This document shows, in pieces, positions 8,891 through 15,764 of a stretch of DNA of 55,723 nucleotides. The stretch's first letter is position 1, and the number at the start of each line of letters is the position of its first letter. Source of the stretch: an uncultured Hydrogenophaga sp. GTDB taxonomy: Bacteria; Pseudomonadota; Gammaproteobacteria; Burkholderiales; Burkholderiaceae_C. The stretch is taken from NCBI RefSeq assembly GCF_958439165.1, contig NZ_OY288125.1:1-55723 (forward strand), in the 5' to 3' direction. Below the pieces are notes generated by a model. The model was not told the DNA's origin and searched no databases. It was given only the letters and a program-made list of their open reading frames with translations. The translations under genes and the position numbers were made by a program.

Positions 8891-10675
8891 ATGTACCAAT
8901 ACAACGAATTCGACCGGGCCTTCCTGCAAAGCCGTGCCGCACAGTTCCGCGACCAGCTCCAGCGCTGGCAGGCCGGCACCCTGGCCGACGACGCCTTCAA
9001 GCCGCTGCGCCTGCAGAACGGCTGGTACGTACAACGTTTCGCGCCCATGCTGCGGGTGGCTGTGCCGTACGGTGAGATCAACAGCCAGCAACTTCGTGTA
9101 CTGGCGCAAGTGGCCCGCGAATACGACCACAAGGAAGCGCACGACACCTCCCAAGCCAACGCCGGCCTGAGCGAGGTGCCCACTCTGCCCGACCGCACCG
9201 CCCACTTCACCACCCGGCAGAACGTGCAGTTCAACTGGATTCCGCTGGCCCGCGCCGCCGACGTGATGGACCTGCTGGCCAGCGCCAACCTGCATGGCAT
9301 CCAGACCAGCGGCAACTGCATCCGCAACATCACCACCGACGCCCTGGCCGGCGTGGCGGTGGACGAGGTCGCCGACCCGCGCCCGTTCGCCGAGATCCTG
9401 CGCCAGTGGAGCACGCTGCACCCCGAATTCGCCTTCCTGCCGCGCAAGTTCAAGGTGGCCATCACCGGCGCCCGCGAGGACCGGGCCGCCACGCCCTGGC
9501 ACGACGTGGGCCTGCGCCTGCTGCACAACGTGGATGGCGAGCTGGGCTTCCAGGTTCGCGTGGGCGGCGGCATGGGCCGCACGCCCATCATCGGCACGGT
9601 GGTGCGCGAGTTCCTGCCGTGGCACCAGATCCTCAACTACCTCGAAGCCGTGGTGCGGGCCTACAACCGCTTCGGCCGCCGCGACAACGCCTACAAGGCC
9701 CGCATCAAGATCCTGGTCAAGGCCGAAGGGCAGGCCTTCGTGGACCAGGTTGAAGCCGAGTACCGCGACATCCTGGAGATCGACGGCGCGCCCCACACCA
9801 TCACCCAGGCCGAGCTCGACCGCGTCAGCGCCTGCTTCGTGCCGCCGAATCTGGCCTGCGACCGCAAGAGCGCCGACGCCAAGATCGCCCACATCCTCAA
9901 GGCCGCTGCCGAGGACGACATCGAGTTCAGCCGCTGGCTGACCCGCAACGTGCAGCCGCACCGCAACCCGGACCTGCGCGCCGTCACCCTCTCGTTCAAG
10001 CGCATCGGCCAGGCCCCTGGCGATGCGACTGCCGAACAGCTGGAGCGTGCCGCCGAACTGGCCGACCGCTTCTCGGCCGGCGAAGCCCGCGTCACCCACG
10101 ACCAGAACCTGCTGCTGCCCTGGGTGCGTTGCGACGCTCTGCCCGAGCTGTGGCGGGAGGCCCGCCGCCTCGGCCTGGCCCGACCCAACATCGGCCTGCT
10201 GACCGACATGATCAGCTGCCCCGGCGGCGACTTCTGCGACCTGGCCAACGCCCGATCGCTGCCGCTGGCACAAGCCCTGCTGGAGCGCTACCGCGACCTG
10301 GACGAGCTGCACGACCTCGGCGAGATCGACCTGCACATCAGCGGCTGCATCAACAGCTGCGGCCACCACCACAGCGGGCACATTGGCATCCTGGGCGTCG
10401 ACAAGGACGGCCAGGAGTGGTATCAGATCACGCTGGGCGGCTCCGATGGCACGCGCCTGTCCGGCACCGCCCAGCCGGGCAAGGTGATCGGCCCTTCGTT
10501 TGCCGCCAGCGAAGTGGTCGACGTGATCGAGGCCCTGCTCGACACCTACCGCCAGCAGCGCACCGAAGGCGAGACCTTCCTGGCCACGCTGCGCCGCACC
10601 GGCCCGGATGGCTTCAAGGCCGCCGCCCATGCCGTGCGCACCGCCACGGCACGCACGGACACCGCCACCGCCTGA
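8891..10675 (+). CDS. cysI: Assimilatory sulfite (nitrite) reductase hemoprotein
   Basis: Siroheme and 4Fe-4S enzyme that reduces sulfite to sulfide with six electrons. The 594-residue protein has the two nitrite/sulfite reductase halves and the four cluster ligands C443 and C449 (CPGGDFC) and C486 and C490 (CINSC). The ATG at 8891 gives MYQYNEFDRAFLQSRAAQFRD, the normal start in Burkholderiales. No cysJ flavoprotein subunit is encoded next to it. This is usual for betaproteobacteria with the CysI-DUF934 arrangement, and the electron donor is then expected to be a ferredoxin or another reductase. Close homologues are labelled either sulfite or nitrite reductase; the cys context favours sulfite. 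Confidence 0.92.
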   Translation: MYQYNEFDRAFLQSRAAQFRDQLQRWQAGTLADDAFKPLRLQNGWYVQRFAPMLRVAVPYGEINSQQLRVLAQVAREYDHKEAHDTSQANAGLSEVPTLPDRTAHFTTRQNVQFNWIPLARAADVMDLLASANLHGIQTSGNCIRNITTDALAGVAVDEVADPRPFAEILRQWSTLHPEFAFLPRKFKVAITGAREDRAATPWHDVGLRLLHNVDGELGFQVRVGGGMGRTPIIGTVVREFLPWHQILNYLEAVVRAYNRFGRRDNAYKARIKILVKAEGQAFVDQVEAEYRDILEIDGAPHTITQAELDRVSACFVPPNLACDRKSADAKIAHILKAAAEDDIEFSRWLTRNVQPHRNPDLRAVTLSFKRIGQAPGDATAEQLERAAELADRFSAGEARVTHDQNLLLPWVRCDALPELWREARRLGLARPNIGLLTDMISCPGGDFCDLANARSLPLAQALLERYRDLDELHDLGEIDLHISGCINSCGHHHSGHIGILGVDKDGQEWYQITLGGSDGTRLSGTAQPGKVIGPSFAASEVVDVIEALLDTYRQQRTEGETFLATLRRTGPDGFKAAAHAVRTATARTDTATA

Positions 10676-10695
10676 ACCCGCCCGAGGAACACCCC

Positions 10696-11097
10696 ATGAC
10701 CATCGAACTCTTCAGCGCAGCCGACTTCCATGCCCCCGAGGCCGAAGCCCGACGGCTGGTGCTGGCCAACGATGCCGACCCGCGCGAAGCCGATCTGAGC
10801 GACATCGACGTGGTGGAACTGCAGTTCCCCAAGTTCGTCGACGGCCGTGCCTTCAGCCAGGCCTTCCTGCTGCGCCGCCGCCTGGGCTATACCGGGCAGA
10901 TCCGCGCCACCGGCGACGTGCTGATCGACCAGCTGGTGCAGATGGTCCGCAGCGGCTTCACCCAGGCCGTGCTGCGCGCCGACCAGGACCCGGCCCATGG
11001 CGCACGGCTGCTGGCCCACTACGCGGCCTTCTACCAGGGGGACGCCGTGCAGGCCTCGCCGCTGTTCGCCCGCAACGCCACCGCCGCACCGGCCTGA
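10696..11097 (+). CDS. DUF934 domain protein of the sulfur assimilation cluster
   Basis: A 133-residue cytosolic protein of the DUF934 family, found almost only beside cysI in proteobacteria. The visible core runs through VVELQFPKFVDGRAFSQAFL and LLRRRLGYTGQIRATGDVLIDQL, typical of the family. No catalytic motif can be named. Because the family replaces cysJ or cysG in position, an auxiliary role in sulfite reduction is the usual guess; the sequence itself does not show it. It begins 20 bp after cysI behind a GAGGAA ribosome-binding site and precedes cysH by 13 bp. Confidence 0.88.
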   Translation: MTIELFSAADFHAPEAEARRLVLANDADPREADLSDIDVVELQFPKFVDGRAFSQAFLLRRRLGYTGQIRATGDVLIDQLVQMVRSGFTQAVLRADQDPAHGARLLAHYAAFYQGDAVQASPLFARNATAAPA

Positions 11098-11110
11098 AGA
11101 CGGAGCCCCC

Positions 11111-11872
11111 ATGAGCGCCATCGACCTCTACAACCACCCTTCAGCGCAGTACGCCGCGCGCGTGGAGCGGGCCATTGCGCTGCTGCGCGAGGTGGCGTCC
11201 ACCCACCCGCGACTGACCCAGGCCTCCAGCCTGGGCGTCGAGGACGTGGTCGTGACGCACCTGATCCATCTGGCCGGCATTCGCAGCCGCGTGTTCGTGC
11301 TGGAGACCGGCCGCCTGCACGATGAGACGCTGGCCCTGATCCCTCAGATCGAGCAGCGCTACGGGCTGTCGATCGACCGGTACAAGCCGGTGGAGGAGGC
11401 CGTGGTGCACTTCGTGCAGAAGAACGGCGACGACGCCATGTTCCGCAGCATCGGCCTGCGCAAGGCCTGCTGCGACATCCGCAAGATGGAGCCGCTGGGC
11501 CGCGCCCTCCAGGGCGTGGACGGCTGGATTACCGGTCTGCGCCGCGAGCAGTCCAACGCCCGCGCCGAGGCCGCCGAGGTCATCCAGGAGCCGGGCCGGG
11601 TGAAGATCAGCCCGCTGGTGGACTGGACCTGGGGTGATGTGTGGCACTTCGTGGCCGAACACCGCCTGGCCTACAACCCGCTGCACGACCAGTTTTTCCC
11701 CAGCATCGGCTGCGAACCCTGCACCCGCGCCATCAGCGTCGGCGAGGACTTCCGCGCCGGCCGCTGGTGGTGGGAACAGGACAACGCCAAGGAATGCGGT
11801 CTGCACGTGCAGCCCGCTGCCGACAGCGTTTCCGCCCTGCCGAATTCCCGCACCGAACGGAACACCGCATGA
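11111..11872 (+). CDS. cysH: Adenylyl-sulfate (APS) reductase, assimilatory
   Basis: Reduces adenosine 5'-phosphosulfate to sulfite and AMP with thioredoxin or glutathione as donor. The 253-residue protein has the cysteines that mark the Fe-S, APS-using type rather than the PAPS-using enterobacterial type: C120-C121 and C201-x-x-C204 as cluster ligands, and C229 in the ECGLH motif as the catalytic cysteine. No cysC kinase is needed in such a pathway, and none is visible here. The ATG at 11111 follows the DUF934 gene closely. Its stop codon overlaps the start of cysD (ATGA). Confidence 0.95.
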   Translation: MSAIDLYNHPSAQYAARVERAIALLREVASTHPRLTQASSLGVEDVVVTHLIHLAGIRSRVFVLETGRLHDETLALIPQIEQRYGLSIDRYKPVEEAVVHFVQKNGDDAMFRSIGLRKACCDIRKMEPLGRALQGVDGWITGLRREQSNARAEAAEVIQEPGRVKISPLVDWTWGDVWHFVAEHRLAYNPLHDQFFPSIGCEPCTRAISVGEDFRAGRWWWEQDNAKECGLHVQPAADSVSALPNSRTERNTA

Positions 11873-12825
11873 ACGCCCGCACCGAATCCCCCGTGATCAA
11901 GACCGCCCTGCAGGCCGACGGCCACCAGCTGAGCAACGCCCACCTCGATGCGCTGGAAGAAGAGACCATCTTCATCCTGCGCGAAGTGGCCGGTGCCTTT
12001 GAACGCCCGGCCCTGCTGTTTTCCGGCGGCAAGGACTCGCTGGTCATGCTCAAGTGCGCCGAGAAGGCCTTCGGCGCTGGCCGCATCCCCTACCCGCTGC
12101 TGATGATCGACACCGGGCACAACTTCCCCGAGGTGACCGACTTCCGTGACCAGCGCGCCCGGGAGCTGGGTGCCGAACTCATCGTTCGCAGCGTGGAAGA
12201 CTCCATGAAGCGGGGCACCGTGCGCCTGGCCCATCCCGGCGAGAGCCGCAACGTGCACCAGTCGGTCACGCTGCTGGAAGCCATCGAGGAATTCCGCTTC
12301 GACGCCCTCATCGGCGGTGCCCGGCGCGACGAGGAAAAGGCCCGCGCCAAGGAGCGCATCTTCAGCCACCGCGACAGCTTCGGCCAGTGGCAGCCCAAGG
12401 CGCAACGGCCCGAACTCTGGACCCTGTTCAACACCCGGCTCCACATGGGCGAGCACTTCCGGGTGTTCCCCATCAGCAACTGGACCGAGCTGGACGTGTG
12501 GCAGTACATCGCCCGCGAGAACATCGCCCTGCCCTCCATCTACTACACCCATCGGCGCGAGGTGGTGGACCGCCGCGGCCTGCTGGTGCCGGTGACCGAA
12601 CTCACCCCGCCGCGCGATGGCGAGACGGTGGAGCTGCGCAACGTGCGCTTCCGCACCGTGGGCGACATCACCTGCACCTGCCCGGTGGAAAGCACCGCTG
12701 CGACCCCGGCCGACATCGTGATCGAGACCCTGGCCGCCGAGGTCAGCGAACGGGGCGCCACCCGCATGGACGACAAGACCAGCGACGCCTCGATGGAAAA
12801 ACGCAAGAAAGACGGGTACTTCTGA
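11869..12825 (+). CDS. cysD: Sulfate adenylyltransferase subunit 2
   Basis: Catalytic subunit of ATP sulfurylase: with CysN it makes adenosine 5'-phosphosulfate from ATP and sulfate. The 318-residue protein has the N-type PP-loop SGGKDS at residues 52-57, the GGARRDEEKARAKER segment, and the terminal KRKKDGYF that closes most CysD proteins. The start overlaps the cysH stop by four bases. The length is slightly above the E. coli protein (302) because of a longer N-terminus. Confidence 0.97.
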   Translation: MNARTESPVIKTALQADGHQLSNAHLDALEEETIFILREVAGAFERPALLFSGGKDSLVMLKCAEKAFGAGRIPYPLLMIDTGHNFPEVTDFRDQRARELGAELIVRSVEDSMKRGTVRLAHPGESRNVHQSVTLLEAIEEFRFDALIGGARRDEEKARAKERIFSHRDSFGQWQPKAQRPELWTLFNTRLHMGEHFRVFPISNWTELDVWQYIARENIALPSIYYTHRREVVDRRGLLVPVTELTPPRDGETVELRNVRFRTVGDITCTCPVESTAATPADIVIETLAAEVSERGATRMDDKTSDASMEKRKKDGYF

Positions 12826-14126
12826 TGAGCACCGATACCGCGCAAGCCACTCCTGTGGACACCTCCGCCGCACTGCGCCTGATCACCTGCGGCAGCGTGG
12901 ACGACGGCAAGAGCACCCTGATCGGCCGCCTGCTGGTCGACAGCAAGGCCGTGCTGCAGGATCACCTGGCCGGCGTGCAGCGCCAGGGCCAGACCGATCT
13001 GGCACTGCTCACCGACGGACTCTCGGCCGAGCGCGAGCAGGGCATCACCATCGACGTGGCCTACCGCTACTTCAGCACCGAGGCCCGCAAGTTCATCATC
13101 GGCGACGCCCCGGGCCACGAGCAGTACACCCGCAACATGGTCACGGCCGCCTCCAGCGCCGATGCCGCCGTCGTGCTGGTGGACGCCACCAAGCTGGACT
13201 GGCGCAACCCGCAGCTGGCTCTGCTGCCGCAGACCCGTCGCCACAGCCTGCTGCTGCAGCTGCTGCGGGTGCCGTCGGTGGTGTTCGCCATCAACAAGCT
13301 CGACGCGGTGGACGACAGTGCCACCGCCTTCGCCCACATCGGCGCGGCGCTGGCCGCCTTTGCCGAGCAGGCCGGTCTGCCGGTGGTGGCCACCGTCCCG
13401 GTGTCGGCGCTGAAGGGCTGGAACGTGGTCGATGCCGCCGAAGCCGACGGCTGGTGCGGCTACCACGGCCCCACCCTGCTGGAGCTGCTGGAACGCCTGC
13501 CGGTGACCCCGGCCGACACCGGTCTGCCGCTGGCCTTCCCGGTGCAGTGGGTGGAGAAGTTCAGCAGTTCGGCCGACACCTCGCAGGGCCGCCGCATCTT
13601 CTGGGGCCGCGTGGCCGCCGGCAGCGTGACGCCGGGACAGCGGGTGCGCATCGCCCCGAACGGACAGACCGCCACCGTGGCCCAGGTGCTGGACCATGTC
13701 CGGCGGCCGGCCGACGTGTCCGCCGGCCACAGCGCCGGCATCGTGCTGGACCGCGAGGTCGATGTGTCGCGCGGCGACTGGCTGCTGGACGCCGACGGCC
13801 ACGAGGGCTTCCACCACAGCCGCGAGATCTCGGCCACCGTGGCCTGGCTGGACGACGAAAACCTGGTTCCAGGACGGGTCTACTGGGCCCTGCACGGCCA
13901 CCGCTGGGTCAAGGCCAAAGTCAAACGCATCGTGCACCGGCTCGACATCCACACCCTGGCCGAACAGGACGCGACCGAACTGGAGCCCAACGCCATCGGC
14001 CACATCGAACTCAGCCTGCAGGAGCCGCTGGCCACCCTGCCCTTTGCACGCTCGCGCCAGCTCGGTTCGCTGGTGCTGGTGGACACCGCCAGCCACCGCA
14101 CTGCCGGCGCTGTCCTGCTGCGCTGA
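12825..14126 (+). CDS. cysN: Sulfate adenylyltransferase subunit 1 (GTPase)
   Basis: Elongation-factor-like GTPase that couples GTP hydrolysis to APS formation by CysD. The 433-residue protein has the G1 motif GSVDDGKS at residues 23-30, a DAPGHEQYTRN switch II region and NKLD as G4, followed by the two beta-barrel domains. There is no fused CysC adenylylsulfate kinase, in agreement with the APS-type CysH. Start and stop of cysD and cysN share one base (TGATG), so translation is likely coupled. This is the last gene of the cys cluster proper. Confidence 0.96.
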   Translation: MSTDTAQATPVDTSAALRLITCGSVDDGKSTLIGRLLVDSKAVLQDHLAGVQRQGQTDLALLTDGLSAEREQGITIDVAYRYFSTEARKFIIGDAPGHEQYTRNMVTAASSADAAVVLVDATKLDWRNPQLALLPQTRRHSLLLQLLRVPSVVFAINKLDAVDDSATAFAHIGAALAAFAEQAGLPVVATVPVSALKGWNVVDAAEADGWCGYHGPTLLELLERLPVTPADTGLPLAFPVQWVEKFSSSADTSQGRRIFWGRVAAGSVTPGQRVRIAPNGQTATVAQVLDHVRRPADVSAGHSAGIVLDREVDVSRGDWLLDADGHEGFHHSREISATVAWLDDENLVPGRVYWALHGHRWVKAKVKRIVHRLDIHTLAEQDATELEPNAIGHIELSLQEPLATLPFARSRQLGSLVLVDTASHRTAGAVLLR

Positions 14127-14180
14127 GGGGCCTCAGCGAACCCCCTAAAATCCGGGTTTCCCCCGAACACCGCCTACACC

Positions 14181-14510
14181 ATGACCCACGTTGTCACCGA
14201 AGCCTGCATCCGCTGCAAATACACCGACTGCGTCGATGTCTGCCCCGTGGACTGCTTCCGCGAAGGCCCGAACTTCCTCACCATCGACCCGGACGAGTGC
14301 ATCGACTGCGCGGTCTGCATCCCCGAGTGCCCGGTGAGCGCCATCTACGCCGAGGAAGACCTGCCCAAGGACCAGGTGCACATGACGGCCATCAACGCCG
14401 AACTGGCCCGTCTGCCGGGCTGGAAGAGCATCACCAAGCGCAAGGCACCGCTGCCGGACGCCGACGACTGGAAAGACAAGACCGGCAAGCTCGACCAGCT
14501 GGCCCGCTGA
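14181..14510 (+). CDS. fdxA: 7Fe ferredoxin FdxA
   Basis: Small electron carrier with one 3Fe-4S and one 4Fe-4S cluster. The 109-residue protein shows CIRCKYTDCVDVCPVDCF (cysteines 9, 12, 17, 21, 25) and a second set CIDCAVCIPECP. Both the ligand pattern and the extra C-terminal part match Azotobacter-type ferredoxin I. A TAAAAT element 36 bp upstream of the ATG could be a -10. It is followed after five bases by a ferredoxin-NADP reductase-like gene, and the two may form a donor pair. Its place directly after cysN makes it a candidate donor for sulfite reduction; that is inference. Confidence 0.95.
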   Translation: MTHVVTEACIRCKYTDCVDVCPVDCFREGPNFLTIDPDECIDCAVCIPECPVSAIYAEEDLPKDQVHMTAINAELARLPGWKSITKRKAPLPDADDWKDKTGKLDQLAR

Positions 14511-14515
14511 AGGCC

Positions 14516-15559
14516 ATGGCCGGCGCACCCATCGAGACCGATGCGCTGGTCATCGGCGCGGGTCCGGTGGGCCTGTGGCAGGTGTTCCAGCTCGGGCTGC
14601 AGGACATCCGCTGCCACGTCATCGACGCCCTGCCCCGGGGTGGCGGACAGCCGGCGGAGCTGTACCCCGCCAAAACCATCTACGACATCCCCGGCCTGCC
14701 GGTCTGCAGCGGCCAGGAACTGATGGAGCGGCTGCAGCAGCAGGTCCGCCCGTTTGCCCCCACCCTGCACTTCGGCCAGACCGTCACCGCTCTGGTACGC
14801 AGGGAGGACGACCGCTTCGACGTCCAGACCTCCGCCGACACCGCTTTCATCGCCCGCAGCGTGTTCATCGCCGCCGGGGTGGGCGCCTTCCAGGCCCGGC
14901 CACTCCGGCTGGACGGCATCGAAGCCTTTGAAGGCAGCCAGGTGTTCCACCGGCCCCACGACGCCGCTGCCTTCGCCGGGCAGCATGTGGTGGTGCACGG
15001 CGGCGAGGAACTGGCCGTGGACTGGGCGCTGCGCCTGCTCGACGCCGACACCGCGCCAGCTTCGGTCACCCTGCTGCACCGGCGCGACGTGTTCCAGGCC
15101 GACGCAGCCGATCTGGCCAGGTTCCAGACCCTGACGGAACAGGCCCGCATCGGCCGCTGCATCGGCCAGCCGCTGGGCCTGCGGGTGGAGGACGGCCGGC
15201 TGACCGGCATCGAGATCGTCACGCCCGACGACCAGACCCGGGTGCAGCCGCTGGACAGCCTGCTGGTCTGCCTCGGCCTGTCGCCCCGGCTGGGGCCCAT
15301 TGCCGACTGGGGTCTGGCCATGGAGCGCAAGCAGCTGGTGGTGGACACCGCCGCCTTCGAGACCAGCGTGCCAGGCATCCACGCCGTGGGCGACATCAAC
15401 ACCTACCCCGGCAAGAAGAAGCTGATCCTCTGCGGCTTCCACGAAGCCACCCTGGCCGCCTTCGCGGCAGCCGCCCGGCTGTTCCCCGAGCAGCGAACCC
15501 TGCTGCAGTACACCACCACCAGCCCCAAACTCCAGCGCCTGCTGGGCGTGGGCGGCTGA
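14516..15559 (+). CDS. Ferredoxin--NADP(+) reductase, thioredoxin-reductase-like (type 2)
   Basis: Flavoprotein with a thioredoxin reductase fold but no CxxC redox pair, as in the YumC-type ferredoxin-NADP reductases. The 347-residue protein has an N-terminal FAD motif LVIGAGPVGLWQVFQLGL, the GGGQPAELYPAKTIYDIPG segment typical of this group, and a C-terminal FAD contact AVGDINTYPGKKKLILCGF. The second nucleotide-binding region reads VVVHGGEELAVDWAL, with His and Glu where GGG or GGD is more common. It lies five bases after fdxA. With fpr at 5.6-6.3 kb this is the second ferredoxin reductase in the window. Confidence 0.87.
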   Translation: MAGAPIETDALVIGAGPVGLWQVFQLGLQDIRCHVIDALPRGGGQPAELYPAKTIYDIPGLPVCSGQELMERLQQQVRPFAPTLHFGQTVTALVRREDDRFDVQTSADTAFIARSVFIAAGVGAFQARPLRLDGIEAFEGSQVFHRPHDAAAFAGQHVVVHGGEELAVDWALRLLDADTAPASVTLLHRRDVFQADAADLARFQTLTEQARIGRCIGQPLGLRVEDGRLTGIEIVTPDDQTRVQPLDSLLVCLGLSPRLGPIADWGLAMERKQLVVDTAAFETSVPGIHAVGDINTYPGKKKLILCGFHEATLAAFAAAARLFPEQRTLLQYTTTSPKLQRLLGVGG

Positions 15560-15590
15560 ACTAGAATCCAGCCCGCGCCAGCAACGGCGC

Positions 15591-15677
15591 CTTCCGCTAG
15601 GGGTGTTGCGGCCTTCACAGGCCGCGACTGAGAAAGTCCCTTTGAACCTGATTGAGGTAATCCTCGCGCAGGGAAGC
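15591..15677 (+). promoter_or_regulatory. TPP (THI-box) riboswitch
   Basis: The RNA carries every hallmark of the thiamine pyrophosphate riboswitch. A P1 stem forms between CTTCC (15591-15595) and GGAAG (15672-15676). A P2-P3 arm closes with GCGGCC and GGCCGC around 15608-15625. The invariant CTGAGA is at 15628-15633 and the CCCTTTGAACCTGA core at 15638-15651. A P4 hairpin GAGG-TAAT-CCTC follows at 15654-15665, then the conserved GCGCAGGGAAGC. It sits 88 bases upstream of the TonB-dependent receptor and after the oxidoreductase stop, so it should repress the receptor when TPP is plentiful. Confidence 0.95.
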
Positions 15678-15702
15678 AAAAGTCCACTCGGTGTGCCGGT
15701 CA

Positions 15703-15724
15703 GCCCGCGCCGCTCCGAGCGGGC
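15703..15724 (+). promoter_or_regulatory. GC-rich hairpin between riboswitch and receptor start
   Basis: GCCCGC and GCGGGC can pair across a ten-base middle; an alternative inner stem CCGCT/AGCGG is also possible. No U-run follows, so it is not a standard terminator. It could be part of the riboswitch expression platform, for example by acting on translation of the receptor. Confidence 0.35.
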
Positions 15725-15764
15725 CCAGCCCACCTGCCATAACGAGTCCCACCGGACACCACAC

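Noticed and set aside
8843..10630. A 595-codon minus-strand frame opposite cysI
   Set aside because: cysI has all four cluster cysteines in frame; the opposite frame is an alanine/glycine/valine-rich shadow.
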